Assembly: GCF_029910215.1 (NCBI RefSeq)
Contig: NZ_CP110396.1
Coordinates: 1,550,001 to 1,614,000, forward strand
Length of the DNA: 64,000 nucleotides
Origin: Paraburkholderia sp. D15
GTDB lineage: Bacteria > Pseudomonadota > Gammaproteobacteria > Burkholderiales > Burkholderiaceae
Direction: 5' to 3'
In this document: positions 1 to 8,859 of the stretch, piece after piece
Layout: every line of letters begins with the position of its first letter
How positions within the stretch are numbered: position 1 is the stretch's first letter
The notes under the pieces: generated by a model
Told to the model about the DNA's origin: nothing
The model's input: the letters and a program-made list of their open reading frames with translations, nothing else
Databases searched by the model: none
Translations under genes and position numbers: made by a program

Positions 1-1743
1 CTGTTCGCGAGCTTCCTACCGACCGGCTACACGCTCGACGACACCCAGAAAATCGACATTGGCGGGGTCGCCACGCCGACCATCAAAGCCGGCGACAAGG
101 TTCTCAATCTCGACTTCACGATTCCCGACCAGTTTCTGGAACGCAGCGGCGCGGTGGCCACCGTGTTCGCGCGCAGCGGCGACGACTTCGTGCGCGTGAC
201 CACGTCGCTGAAGAAACAGGACGGCTCGCGCGCGATCGGCACGTTGCTCGATCGCAAGGCGCCCGCGTACGCGCTGATTCTCGCGAACAAGAGCTATACC
301 GGACTCGCCGCGCTTTTCGGCAAACGTTTGATCACGCAATACCGTCCCATCACGGACGCCAGTGGCCGGGTGATCGGCGCGCTGTTCGTCGGCGTGGACG
401 TGGATAAACAGATCCAGTCCGTCGAGGACGACATCCGCAATCTGAAGATCGGCGACAGCGGCTATTACTTCGTGCTCGATGCGTCGAAGGGTGCGAGTCG
501 CGGCAAGCTGATCGTGCATCCCGCTGCAGCCGGCCAGAACGCGGACAACGCGAACGCGCCGTATCAGCAGATGCTCGACATGAAAAAAGGCCAACTCGAA
601 TACCGCTCCGCCGATGCCACGCTCAACGAACGCAGCGCAAGCGACAAATTCGTTTCGTTCGTCACGGTGCCGGAATGGCAATGGCTGGTGGGCGGCATTG
701 CGCCGCGCGACGAAGTGATGGCCGACGTCACCACCACGCGCAACGCGTTCCTCGTGCTCGGCTTCGTGCTGGTCGGCGGCTTCGCGGTGGTGTTCCTGAT
801 CGCGGTGCGGCGTCTCGTGAGCCGTCCGCTGGCCGAAGCGGCCAAGGCATCCGAGCGTTTTGCCTCGGGCGATCTGAGCGTGCGCGTCGCCCATCACGGC
901 AGCGAGCGCCACGATGAAATCGGCCGCTTGATGCAATCGATCGACGGTATCGGCGAAGGACTCGCGCGCATCGTTTCGCAGGTGCGCAACGCGTCGGCGG
1001 GAATGTCGCAAGGCACGGAGAAGATCGCGACCGGCAGCGGCAACATCGCCGCACGGATCGCCACTCAGGCGAGCAGCCTCGAAGAGACGGCGGCCAGCAT
1101 GGAGCAGATCACGTCGACCGTGCAGCAGAATGCCGACCATGCGGCGCAAGCGAACACGCTCGTCACGCGCGCCGCCGACGCCGCACTCGAAGGCGGCCGC
1201 GCCGTCGAACGCGTGGTCTCGACGATGGGAGAAATCAGCCGCTCGTCGCAGAAGATCGCGGAGATCACCACGGTGATCGAGGGCATTGCATTCCAGACCA
1301 ACATCCTCGCGTTGAACGCCGCCGTGGAAGCCGCGCGGGCCGGCGAGCACGGCAAGGGCTTCGCGGTGGTGGCCTCGGAAGTGCGCGCGCTCGCGCAGCG
1401 CAGCGCGGCCTCGGTGAAGGAGATCGAGAGCCTGATCGCAACATCGGCCGCGACCGTGCAAGGCGGTTTCCGCATTGCCGAGGAAGCCAGCTCGACGATG
1501 CAGGGCATCGTGCAACAGGTCGGCCAGGTGCGCGCGATCATGGGCGAGATCAGCGTCGCGTCGCGCGAACAGTCGGGCGGTATCGAGCAGGTCAATCTCG
1601 CCGTCACGCAGATCGGCGAGGCGACCCAGCAGAACGCGACGATCGTCGGCGAGGCGGAACTCGCGGCGGCCGAGTTGCGCGATCAGGCTGCGCGTCTTGC
1701 GCAGGTGGTCAGCGTGTTCAAGCTCGAAGGCGGAAGAGAATAA
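1..1743 (+). CDS. Methyl-accepting chemotaxis protein, Cache-type sensor (5' truncated by window)
   Basis: The frame is open from base 1 to the TAA at 1741, so the start lies outside the window. The first ~230 codons resemble a Cache_3-Cache_2 periplasmic sensor ([18 protein letters not shown], then a [12 protein letters not shown] stretch). A hydrophobic segment follows at about 740-810 ([20 protein letters not shown]), then a HAMP domain and a long signalling domain. The conserved hairpin tip is visible at about 1290-1410 ([19 protein letters not shown]). The protein should bind a small extracellular ligand and signal through CheW/CheA. No C-terminal CheR/CheB-binding pentapeptide is seen (it ends KLEGGRE). 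The family call is firm; the ligand cannot be read from sequence. Confidence 0.93.
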   Translation: MFASFLPTGYTLDDTQKIDIGGVATPTIKAGDKVLNLDFTIPDQFLERSGAVATVFARSGDDFVRVTTSLKKQDGSRAIGTLLDRKAPAYALILANKSYTGLAALFGKRLITQYRPITDASGRVIGALFVGVDVDKQIQSVEDDIRNLKIGDSGYYFVLDASKGASRGKLIVHPAAAGQNADNANAPYQQMLDMKKGQLEYRSADATLNERSASDKFVSFVTVPEWQWLVGGIAPRDEVMADVTTTRNAFLVLGFVLVGGFAVVFLIAVRRLVSRPLAEAAKASERFASGDLSVRVAHHGSERHDEIGRLMQSIDGIGEGLARIVSQVRNASAGMSQGTEKIATGSGNIAARIATQASSLEETAASMEQITSTVQQNADHAAQANTLVTRAADAALEGGRAVERVVSTMGEISRSSQKIAEITTVIEGIAFQTNILALNAAVEAARAGEHGKGFAVVASEVRALAQRSAASVKEIESLIATSAATVQGGFRIAEEASSTMQGIVQQVGQVRAIMGEISVASREQSGGIEQVNLAVTQIGEATQQNATIVGEAELAAAELRDQAARLAQVVSVFKLEGGRE

Positions 1744-1766
1744 GCTCGCATTGATGGATGCGGGCG

Positions 1767-2420
1767 TTAAAACTCGACGTCCAGTTCGTCGATCTCTTCC
1801 ACTTCCTGCTGCGCGCCGGCAATCCACTCCCGCATGTCGGGCAGCGCCATGATGCGCTGCCCGTAGTCGACGATCTCCGGATCGAGCTTCACGTCGTAAG
1901 TCACGAAACGCGTGACGACCGGCGCGTACATCGCATCCGCCGCGCTGCGCTCGCCGAACAGAAACGGGCCACCGTACTGTTTCAGACAGTCGCCCCAGAT
2001 CGTTACGATGCGGTCGATGTCCGATTGCGCGCGCGCCCAGACCTTGAAACCCGGAAAGTGCGCTTTCAGGTTCATCGGCAAGGCCGAGCGCAGCGACGCG
2101 AAACCCGAATGCATCTCGCCGCAGATCGAGCGGCAATGCGCTCGCGCGCGCAGGTCCTTCGGCAGGAGCGCGGCATCCGGCTTCAGTTCGTTCAGGTATT
2201 CCGCAATGGCCAGCGTGTCCCAGATCTTGATGCTGTCGTGGACGAGACAGGGCACCAGAATCGATGGCGAGAGCAGCAACAATTCGGCGCGCGCGGCGGG
2301 GTCGTCGATCGGCATCACGATCTCGTCGAACGGCAAGCCGCTGAAGCGCGTCAGCAGCCAGCCGCGCAATGACCACGACGAATAGTTCTTGCTGCTGATG
2401 GTGAGCGTGGTATTCGCCAT
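1767..2420 (-). CDS. Glutathione S-transferase family protein
   Basis: 217 aa. The N-terminus (MANTTLTISSKNYSSWSLRGW) is a thioredoxin-fold GST domain. The SSWSLR motif at residues 12-17 supplies the likely catalytic serine, as in zeta-like GSTs. ILVPCLVHD contains the cis-Pro that contacts glutathione, and an all-helical C-terminal domain follows. The start at 2420 is preferred over an in-frame upstream start at 2465 because AGGAGG lies about 8 bases ahead of it and the domain begins there. It converges with the chemoreceptor, 23 bp away, and is divergent from phaZ. Substrate unknown. Confidence 0.9.
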   Translation of the reverse strand: MANTTLTISSKNYSSWSLRGWLLTRFSGLPFDEIVMPIDDPAARAELLLLSPSILVPCLVHDSIKIWDTLAIAEYLNELKPDAALLPKDLRARAHCRSICGEMHSGFASLRSALPMNLKAHFPGFKVWARAQSDIDRIVTIWGDCLKQYGGPFLFGERSAADAMYAPVVTRFVTYDVKLDPEIVDYGQRIMALPDMREWIAGAQQEVEEIDELDVEF

Positions 2421-2663
2421 ACGAATGTCCTCCTGATGACGCATCTCGACGCAATCGCGATACATCCGCGCGACGCGTGAGGTCGCGCATGCACGCTGCC
2501 GTGCGTGCGCGCACCAAAGCGCGGCAATTCCGGCCCGTTGTCGCTACACGCGCAAATGCTATGCCAATGCGTGACAACGGTTGAGCGCGTGTCCCGGTGC
2601 GATTGGCACATGACTTGCCTTGCAGTGGGCTCACTCCACTCTCTTCAGGCGCGTGCGAAGGTT

Positions 2664-4058
2664 ATGAACCTGCTCGCCTATCCCGCTTACCAGGCGTTTG
2701 CCGACATGATGCTGCCGATGCGTCACGGCGCGGCGTTGATGATGCATTCGCTGGACACGTGGCCTGCAATCGGCGCAACGTCGCAAGGACGATCGCTGCG
2801 CGCGGCCTGCGAGTTGATGACGCTCGCCGGGCTCACGCCCGTGCGGCCGCCGTTCGATATCGACAGTGTGGTCAGCGAGGGCAAGCCGGTCAGAATCGTC
2901 GAGGAAGTGGCCGCACGTACGCCGTTCTGCTCGCTGCTGCATTTCCGCAAGGACGCTACGCTCTCCACGCGGCAACCGCGCGTGCTGGTGATCGCGCCCA
3001 TGTCGGGGCACTTCGCCACGCTGTTGCGCGGCACCGTGCGCACGATGCTCGCCGAACACGACGTGTACATCACCGACTGGCACAACCCGCGTGATGTACC
3101 GCTTGGCGAAGGCCGCTTCGGCTTCGACGAATTCGTGGGGCACGTGATCGACTTTACGAATGCGATCGGGCCTGGCACGCATATGCTGGCGGTGTGCCAA
3201 CCGACGGTCGCCGCACTGGCCGCCGTCGCATTGATGGCTGCGGACGATCACCCCGCGCAGCCCGCCAGCATGACACTGATGGCCGGGCCGCTCGATACGC
3301 GGATCAACCCGACGCGCGTCAACGAACTCGCCAAAAGCAAACCGCTCGACTGGTTCGAACGCAACCTGATCAGCGCGGTGCCGTTCGGTTTCGCGGGTGC
3401 GCAGCGTCGCGTGTATCCGGGCTTCGTGCAGTTGACCGCGTTCATGTCGATGAATCTCGGACGTCATCTCGACTCGTTCGAAACGATGTACTACGAACGC
3501 GCGAAAGGCGATCCCGCGAAGGCCGACACGATTCACAGCTTCTACGAAGAGTATTTCGCGACGATGGACCTCACTGCCGAGTTTTATCTGGAGACCGTGG
3601 ATGCGGTTTTTCAGCGGCACGCGCTGCCGTTGCATGCGCTTGAGGTCGCGGGACGTCTCGTCGAACCGTCGACAATCCGGCGCACGGCGTTGCTGACCGT
3701 GGAAGGAGAAAAGGACGATATCTGCGCGGTCGGACAGACGCTTGCCGCGCAGGATATGTGTGACAAGTTGAGACCGTATCTGAAGACGCATCACGTGCAG
3801 ACGGGTGTCGGACACTACGGCGTCTTCAACGGACGGCGTTGGGAACGGCAGATCTATCCGCGCGTACGCGCCGTGATTTACGACAACGAACCGCGCGCGG
3901 TGATGGTCAGTTCGAAGGCACGGACGATCCAGCCGGTGCCCGCGGCGACGGCGGCCGAGATGACAGCGGCCGCGCCGGCCGCGGCAGCGGTGGCGGATGA
4001 TGTGCCGGTGACCGGTGCTTCGCTCGGCGATGACGCTAGCGCTGGTGGTGGGGATTAA
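2664..4058 (+). CDS. phaZ: Intracellular polyhydroxybutyrate depolymerase
   Basis: 464 aa, alpha/beta-hydrolase fold of the intracellular PHB depolymerase family, which mobilises stored polyhydroxybutyrate granules. The expected Cys nucleophile lies in AVCQPTVAAL (C178). Candidate partners are Asp351 in GEKDDICAVG and His384 in GVGHYGVFNG, with spacing close to the known Cys-Asp-His set of Cupriavidus PhaZ. The chosen start (MNLLAYPAYQ) matches the family's N-terminus; the frame is open further upstream, but that stretch does not look like protein of the family. The last ~45 residues are an Ala/Asp-rich tail beyond the catalytic domain, making the protein a little longer than the ~420 aa typical. 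The stop abuts the stop of the convergent cupin gene. Confidence 0.93.
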   Translation: MNLLAYPAYQAFADMMLPMRHGAALMMHSLDTWPAIGATSQGRSLRAACELMTLAGLTPVRPPFDIDSVVSEGKPVRIVEEVAARTPFCSLLHFRKDATLSTRQPRVLVIAPMSGHFATLLRGTVRTMLAEHDVYITDWHNPRDVPLGEGRFGFDEFVGHVIDFTNAIGPGTHMLAVCQPTVAALAAVALMAADDHPAQPASMTLMAGPLDTRINPTRVNELAKSKPLDWFERNLISAVPFGFAGAQRRVYPGFVQLTAFMSMNLGRHLDSFETMYYERAKGDPAKADTIHSFYEEYFATMDLTAEFYLETVDAVFQRHALPLHALEVAGRLVEPSTIRRTALLTVEGEKDDICAVGQTLAAQDMCDKLRPYLKTHHVQTGVGHYGVFNGRRWERQIYPRVRAVIYDNEPRAVMVSSKARTIQPVPAATAAEMTAAAPAAAAVADDVPVTGASLGDDASAGGGD

Positions 4059-4493
4059 TTAAGCCGCCACGCTTTTCCAAGGCGTCACGGCCGGTACATC
4101 GCATGGACCGTCGACGTCGATCGATTTGAAGTCGGCCGGCGACACGATCTCGATGTACTCCATGTCCTCCGAGTAATCGAACAGATAGTGGACGATGCCC
4201 GGCGCCTGATGCACGCAATCGCCGGCGGCGACGAGCGTCTCCTTGTCGCCGTACATGAAGCGCGCCCAACCCTTCAACATGATCACGATGTGGAAATCGG
4301 CCTCATGACGGTGCCAGCCGGTGCCTTGCTCTGGTGCGTGATTCGCCTTCACGAGCTGCGCGAGTACCTTGCCGCCGGTCGCCTGCGCGATGCCCAGGTC
4401 GCGGTAGAGAAAGAAGTCGCGCAAGCCCTGATCCTCGTAGGACGTGTCTTGCGGACGGATGTGGCTGAACTGCGTGGCGAATTCGGTGGACAT
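4059..4493 (-). CDS. Cupin-domain protein
   Basis: 144 aa. A single conserved beta-barrel carries the metal-binding signature GTGWHRHEADFHIVIMLKG, with a second histidine in APGIVHYLF. The fold is a small cupin; such proteins act as dioxygenases, isomerases or ligand sensors, and nothing here fixes which. ATG at 4493 has AGGAGC upstream. The gene converges on phaZ with adjacent stop codons (4058/4059), so the two transcripts must overlap beyond their stops unless termination occurs inside a gene. Confidence 0.85.
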   Translation of the reverse strand: MSTEFATQFSHIRPQDTSYEDQGLRDFFLYRDLGIAQATGGKVLAQLVKANHAPEQGTGWHRHEADFHIVIMLKGWARFMYGDKETLVAAGDCVHQAPGIVHYLFDYSEDMEYIEIVSPADFKSIDVDGPCDVPAVTPWKSVAA

Positions 4494-4634
4494 GATCGCG
4501 CTCCTGGTGAGTGAGCCGGCTGGTGAAAACGACGCGGTGGAGCGTCGGTTGCAAGCATCAAGCGGGCCAGTTGCGCGGGGTTTGCGAGGGTCGGTGCGGA
4601 GGGCTTAGTGCGGCTTAGCGCAGCTTTTGCAGGG

Positions 4635-5246
4635 TTATGCGCGAGGGCGGATCATCTGGAACATGTCGCCTATTTCCGCGTAGTCGGCACGGTAGCCCGC
4701 GCGCATGATCGGCTGCGCGGCGTGCGTGTCGAACAGACCGTCTTTCAGATACGCGTCGTTGATGTGCACGCCGACCACCTGGCCGAGCGCCAGATAGTTG
4801 TCCATCGGTGCGCCGTCTATCGTGTGCAGACGTATGACCTGCAACAGTTTGCATTCGAGCGCGGCCGGCGACTCGGCGACGTGCGGCACGTTCACGTTGC
4901 GGCCTGGCGCGGGCGTGAGTCCGGCGAGGTCGAATTCGTCGACGTGCGACGGGACCGATGCCGATGAACGGTTCATCTGCTCCGCGAGCGGTTTCGACGC
5001 GAGGTTCCAGACGAATTCGCCGGTGGCTTCGATGTTGGCGATGCTGTCCTTGCGGCCCTCGCTGCTGAAACCGATGATGGGCGGCGAGCTCGCGAACGCA
5101 CCGAAGAAGCTGTAGGGCGCGAGATTGAGCGTGCCTTCGGCGTCGCGTGAGGAAATCCAGCCGATCAGGCGCGGGGCGACGATGGCTTTGAACGGGTCGT
5201 GCGGGAGGTTGTGGCCGTTGGCGGGGTTGTAGAAGTGGTGGGGCAT
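4635..5246 (-). CDS. Flavin reductase-like (FMN-binding split barrel) protein
   Basis: 203 aa. Residues ~20-180 match the flavin reductase/DIM6-NTAB split-barrel family: PRLIGWISSRDAEGTLNLAP, then SSPPIIGFSSEGRKD and an EFVWNLAS strand. These proteins reduce or bind FMN, often as the partner of a monooxygenase. No monooxygenase gene is adjacent, so the partner is unknown. It shares its strand with the cupin gene, 141 bp upstream of it. A weak start context (no clear Shine-Dalgarno) leaves small uncertainty about the first residues. Confidence 0.85.
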   Translation of the reverse strand: MPHHFYNPANGHNLPHDPFKAIVAPRLIGWISSRDAEGTLNLAPYSFFGAFASSPPIIGFSSEGRKDSIANIEATGEFVWNLASKPLAEQMNRSSASVPSHVDEFDLAGLTPAPGRNVNVPHVAESPAALECKLLQVIRLHTIDGAPMDNYLALGQVVGVHINDAYLKDGLFDTHAAQPIMRAGYRADYAEIGDMFQMIRPRA

Positions 5247-5474
5247 GGGCGGGGGCTGTGGGGTGAGGAGGGGTAGTTATACCGCAGAGAGGCGGGGTTT
5301 GCTGGGGAGGGATTGGTGGCAAGTTCTACAGGCTTTAGATTGTTGCCGTGATTTACAGGCTATCGCTTGTATTCGTGCGATACAGTCTAGGGACTGTATG
5401 AGGCGGGCGATAAGCGCATGGATGACGGGGGTGTCAGAATTTCCGTGTTCAAGGCGCGCCGCTCTTAAAACGCA

Positions 5475-6041
5475 ATGACACCATCAATTCATATGGACAA
5501 GAAACAACTCGACGAAACCAGCAAGTTCCTTAGTTACATCCTCCGTCATGAACCGCAGACTATCGGATTACATCTCGATGCAGAAGGGTGGGCCGACATT
5601 GATTGTTTGATTGCTGGAGCCGCCGGGCAGCGACGAGTACTCGATCATGCAATCATTCGGGAGGTCGTCGCGACCAATGATAAAAAGCGATTTGCGATTT
5701 CCGAGGACGGTCAACGCATCCGCGCAGTACAAGGGCATTCGACTTCAACAGTTCAGCGGCAATACGTCGAGCAAATACCCCCTGAAGTTCTTTACCATGG
5801 CACGGCGACGCGTTTTCTCGCGTCTATCTTTGAAGAAGGCCTGAAAGCAGGTGCTCGTCATCATGTGCATCTGTCGCAGGACATGACTACGGCTCTGTCT
5901 GTGGGGCAACGGTACGGCAAACCCGTCGTGTTGAAAATTGAAGCTCAGCGAATGCATCAACGTGGCTTCAAGTTTTTTCTAGCTGAGAACGATGTCTGGC
6001 TGACCGATGCTGTTGCAGTTGAGTTCATACGCGAAATCTGA
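5475..6041 (+). CDS. kptA: RNA 2'-phosphotransferase KptA/Tpt1
   Basis: 188 aa; transfers an internal RNA 2'-phosphate to NAD+, giving ADP-ribose 1''-2'' cyclic phosphate. It matches the KptA family along its whole length: TSKFLSYILRHEP, EGWADIDCLI, RAVQGHSTS, VLYHGTATRFL, HHVHLSQDM. The four residues known to be essential in the family are present: Arg24-His25, Arg72 (KKRF) and Arg128 (GARHHVHL). The start may instead be the ATG at 5493 (MDKKQLDETSK); neither ATG has a clear ribosome-binding site. The gene is visibly AT-richer than its neighbours and begins a ~2 kb island of atypical composition. In bacteria the natural substrate is unknown because tRNA splicing of the eukaryotic type is absent. 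Confidence 0.93.
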   Translation: MTPSIHMDKKQLDETSKFLSYILRHEPQTIGLHLDAEGWADIDCLIAGAAGQRRVLDHAIIREVVATNDKKRFAISEDGQRIRAVQGHSTSTVQRQYVEQIPPEVLYHGTATRFLASIFEEGLKAGARHHVHLSQDMTTALSVGQRYGKPVVLKIEAQRMHQRGFKFFLAENDVWLTDAVAVEFIREI

Positions 6042-6054
6042 CGAACTACTCCTG

Positions 6055-6323
6055 CTATTTCGTAAGTAATGCGGCGACAAAACTGTCCCGAACAGTGCGA
6101 TCAGACCAACGATACACTTGGTACGTCAGGCTTTCTCGTGCCCAGATGGTCCCGGTAATGCTGTAAACGTAAGTTAGCAATCCACGTCAATCTGTGGCAG
6201 TTCACCAAGGTAATAGTTCAATTCAAAATCGACGAACATTCGCTTATCCAATTCTGATGAGTTGGTTCTTGCGGTTGTCCAGATAAACAGCGGCCATTCC
6301 ACAGAGCGTCCTTTACTTTCCAT
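6055..6323 (-). pseudogene. Frameshifted small gene, unknown family, downstream of Imm33-like gene
   Basis: Reading the minus strand, an ATG at 6323 (MESKGRSVEWPLFIWTT...) runs for 49 codons to a TAA at 6174-6176. In another frame the reading continues directly as LLTYVYSITGTIWARES ... FVAALLTK, ending at a TAG (6055-6057). One missing base near 6176 would join the two into a protein of about 90 residues with a natural Trp/Tyr-rich, folded-protein composition. It lies 31 bp after the Imm33-like gene on the same strand and 13 bp from the convergent kptA stop. I do not recognise the family. It could be a decayed third immunity gene or, less likely, a programmed shift or a sequencing error. Confidence 0.55.
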
Positions 6324-6354
6324 CAAGTCTTGGCATCCAGGTTCCGCAGAGGTT

Positions 6355-6996
6355 CTACCTTATCAAAGCCCTGCCGATGAATTCGTTCGAGACGGAAGAT
6401 ATCTCGGTGGAACCGTACGTTATGCGGATACTGTCCTGCGAACATACAACAGTCGCGCCAGCCGGAAGCGCCAAAAAAGGAATAATTTTCTGATGGCTAA
6501 CTGCGATCTCGAACAATGAGCAATGCCTGCCGTTGGACCCTTGATACGCCTCCTCACGAAACAGCCAACCCGAATCGTTTCCGCTGGACTCATCCCGGGT
6601 CATGACAAACTCACCCGATGCGCCGAGAAAATCCGGAGAAATGATGCCTGACTGTCTTAAGGATGGAAAGCTCGGCTCAATGTCGACTTGTGCGCACACT
6701 TCTCTCTGCAGGATGAGGTCGCGGACGGTGCTATTCGCCCCTCGAATCCACGTGACAGGCATGACATCGAACCGAGGCTCCCATATTTCCAGATCGCCTT
6801 GCGCATCTGTCGTCAGCTTCACGAGCGTCCACCCGATCTGAACCGTCTCGTCTGGACGAAACACAACTCCGCGCTGAATCTCATCCTCAAAGTACGACAG
6901 TAACCACTTCGCTTGGGCGTCAAGGCCCAGGTTGAGCGCTAGTACGATATCTGGATGGCCATAGTTTCGCGGGAAATTCGTCCGATAGTTTTTCAT
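6355..6996 (-). CDS. Imm33-like (DUF2185-type) immunity protein with N-terminal extension
   Basis: 213 aa. The C-terminal half carries features I associate with the Imm33/DUF2185 family: FVMTRDES, then DSGW at residues 141-144 and IIPFLALPAGA at 171-181. The first ~100 residues form a separate acidic domain I cannot name. Imm33 proteins are predicted antidotes to polymorphic or contact-dependent toxins. It starts 30 bp after the stop of the Imm26-like gene on the same strand, so the two are probably co-transcribed. No toxin gene is present nearby. Composition is AT-richer than the genome average. The assignment is by motif memory only. Confidence 0.6.
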   Translation of the reverse strand: MKNYRTNFPRNYGHPDIVLALNLGLDAQAKWLLSYFEDEIQRGVVFRPDETVQIGWTLVKLTTDAQGDLEIWEPRFDVMPVTWIRGANSTVRDLILQREVCAQVDIEPSFPSLRQSGIISPDFLGASGEFVMTRDESSGNDSGWLFREEAYQGSNGRHCSLFEIAVSHQKIIPFLALPAGATVVCSQDSIRITYGSTEISSVSNEFIGRALIR

Positions 6997-7026
6997 AGGT
7001 GAGTGTTATTGCATGCCGCTACGCCG

Positions 7027-7482
7027 CTACCGCGGATCCTTTTCGGGAAGCCAACCATCCTCAATCCGCTTAACGAGCAACGTATCGTTCCATGAACCTC
7101 TTATAGGTAGCCGTCGTTGTTCATCGGTGAGAGTACCGATCTTCCATTCCTTCTCTCCGTCCCACAGCCACCATGTCTCAACCTTGCTGGTCGACGGATC
7201 CACGACACCCGCTCGAAAGATGGGCGGCTTACGAGCATGTTCTGGTATCGGACGATGCACGATTTTTCGCACAATCCCCTGCTTTAGTGCGACAGTGACC
7301 GGAAAGAATATCCAGAAATTTGTTTCGCAATCGATAAGCCCATCCCATTCCAGCGGCTGATCTGGAAATGTACCTGGAAGCACCCGGATCAACGAGCCCA
7401 TGGGAGCAATCTTCTTCACGAACTGGAAATATGCGTCCCCGTTCGCAGTCTTGATAGCAAATACATCTCCAGCTTTAACCAT
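7027..7482 (-). CDS. Imm26-like immunity protein
   Basis: 151 aa. The N-terminus (MVKAGDVFAIKTANGDAYFQ) has the GDVFAI... start typical of the Imm26 family of predicted toxin antidotes, and the rest is a compact Trp-rich beta-type sequence (WWLWDGEKEWKIGTLT). ATG at 7482 is preferred to the GTG at 7485 because GGAG lies about 8 bases upstream. It is the first gene of a minus-strand pair with the Imm33-like gene (30-bp gap). No cognate toxin is seen. The 184 bp up to the next gene is AT-rich and should hold the promoter. Confidence 0.55.
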   Translation of the reverse strand: MVKAGDVFAIKTANGDAYFQFVKKIAPMGSLIRVLPGTFPDQPLEWDGLIDCETNFWIFFPVTVALKQGIVRKIVHRPIPEHARKPPIFRAGVVDPSTSKVETWWLWDGEKEWKIGTLTDEQRRLPIRGSWNDTLLVKRIEDGWLPEKDPR

Positions 7483-7666
7483 CACACGAGCTCCAGATTT
7501 TTGCGCTCCCGATCCTCACTACTGAAGAATATTCTTCCGGACTCACTGTGCGGTAGACCGTCGTTGTTCCATGGTTTGCGGCATCAGGTTATTTACGACT
7601 GCGGTCGAATTCGCATCCCCGTCAAATTACATATTCAATCCAATTACGGCCAATGACGCAATTTGA

Positions 7667-8593
7667 TTATTCTCGACCAATCACCCGTTTCCGGCCTGCC
7701 TTAACGCGATTCAGATGCGCATCGTCCCAGTCATAGAATCCGGCACCGGTCCGCACACCAACGCGTCCCGCTTCGACCTGGCGGCGCAGAAGATCCAGCA
7801 CGTCCTCATCCTTGGCCAGCTCCGGCATCAGATGCGACGCAATGTCGAGAAAGGTATCGAGGCCGCCCATGTCCGCGCCTTCGAACGGCCCGACGATTCC
7901 CCAGCGCCGTCCCAGCGACGCCTTCATCACGCGATCGACCACATCCGGCGTCGCCGCACCGGAGCGGACGATATTCAGCGCCTCGCGCAGCACCGCGAAC
8001 TGCAACCGATTGCCGACGAAACCCGGAATCGCTTTCGCCAGCACGACGGGCTCCATGCCGATCGCGCTCATTAGGTCCGCGGTGCGTTGCGTCGCCTCGG
8101 GTGCGGTCGCGGTGCCGGGCACGACCTCGACCAGCGGAATCATGTGCGGCGGATTCCAGAAGTGCGCGATCAGAAAACGCTCTTTCGCTTGCAACGGCGC
8201 GGCCAGCGCGTCGGGCGGAAAGCCGCTGGTATTGCTGGCGAGAATCGCATCGGCGGACAACAACGGCGTCAGCGCTTCGTACAGCCGATGCTTCAGTTCG
8301 AGTACTTCCGGAATCGCTTCGATCACGAATTGCGCCGAGGCCATCGCATCGAGTTGCGCGTGCGTTTCGATGCGCGCGAGCGCTGCCTGCTTCGCGGCAA
8401 CGTCGATGCGGCCGGCGTCGATCAGCTCGTCGAGCACCGCTTCCGCTTTCGGCGCGACGCTTGCAAGACGCGCTGGATCGACGTCGTGGACGAGCGTCCG
8501 GTGGCCATGCAACGCGCTTTGCGTCGCGATGCCGACGCCCATCAGTCCCGTGCCGACTATGCCTATCGCTGCCTTGTCCACGCCGTTCCCCAT
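7667..8593 (-). CDS. 3-hydroxyacyl-CoA dehydrogenase family protein
   Basis: 308 aa. The Rossmann NAD-binding motif GIVGTGLMGVGIA is at residues ~11-23, followed by the 3HCDH signature: ASNTSGF, then HFWNPPHMIPLVEVVPG (catalytic His) and an all-helical C-terminal 3HCDH domain with GFVGNRLQFAVLREAL. It oxidises an L-3-hydroxyacyl-CoA or a related 3-hydroxy acid with NAD+. Its length fits single-function FadB2-like or carnitine/gulonate 3-dehydrogenase-like enzymes rather than the multifunctional FadB. No other fatty-acid or carnitine gene is adjacent. A 13-bp repeat array lies about 100-165 bp upstream of its start. Confidence 0.88.
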   Translation of the reverse strand: MGNGVDKAAIGIVGTGLMGVGIATQSALHGHRTLVHDVDPARLASVAPKAEAVLDELIDAGRIDVAAKQAALARIETHAQLDAMASAQFVIEAIPEVLELKHRLYEALTPLLSADAILASNTSGFPPDALAAPLQAKERFLIAHFWNPPHMIPLVEVVPGTATAPEATQRTADLMSAIGMEPVVLAKAIPGFVGNRLQFAVLREALNIVRSGAATPDVVDRVMKASLGRRWGIVGPFEGADMGGLDTFLDIASHLMPELAKDEDVLDLLRRQVEAGRVGVRTGAGFYDWDDAHLNRVKAGRKRVIGRE

Positions 8594-8695
8594 TACCGTC
8601 GATGAAAGCTAGGCAGCATAGCGCAGCGCGTCGAACCGCGCGTTGACGCGGGCGCGGTCTGCGGCGGATGTTTTTGCGGGGGGGCTCATGGGCTC

Positions 8696-8760
8696 TTGTC
8701 TTGCGGCTTTGTCTCCCGTCCTTGTCTTGCTCATTTGTCTCGCGCATTTGTCTTGCGCAC
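8696..8760. repeat. Five-unit 13-bp direct repeat (TTGTCT core)
   Basis: TTGTCT begins at 8696, 8709, 8722, 8735 and 8748, an exact 13-bp period. The best unit is TTGTCTTGCGCAC and the remaining 7 bases vary. The period is not a multiple of three and no gene covers it. It lies upstream of the minus-strand hydroxyacyl-CoA dehydrogenase, so it could be an iterated operator, or a simple repeat with no role. Confidence 0.8.
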
Positions 8761-8783
8761 TGGCAAACGGCCGCCCAAACGTG

Positions 8784-8820
8784 ACAAAGCCGGTCTTCCG
8801 CGAGGAAGGACCGGCTTTGT
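8784..8820 (-). terminator. Hairpin terminator for the His-rich secreted protein gene
   Basis: ACAAAGCCGGTC (8784-8795) pairs perfectly with GACCGGCTTTGT (8809-8820) across a 13-base loop. It lies 40 bp after the stop of the minus-strand gene at 8860. No long T tract follows on the minus strand, so its strength is uncertain. Confidence 0.6.
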
Positions 8821-8859
8821 GGATTGCACGCCGCACGAAGCGGCGTCGTCATGCGCGCA

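Noticed and set aside
16..2634. 872-codon open frame on the minus strand
   Set aside because: Antisense to the chemoreceptor signalling domain and GST; Arg/His/Ala-rich with no domain. Typical of GC-rich antisense frames.
6262..6519. 85-codon plus-strand frame
   Set aside because: Antisense to the Imm33-like gene's end and the frameshifted gene; no start signal.
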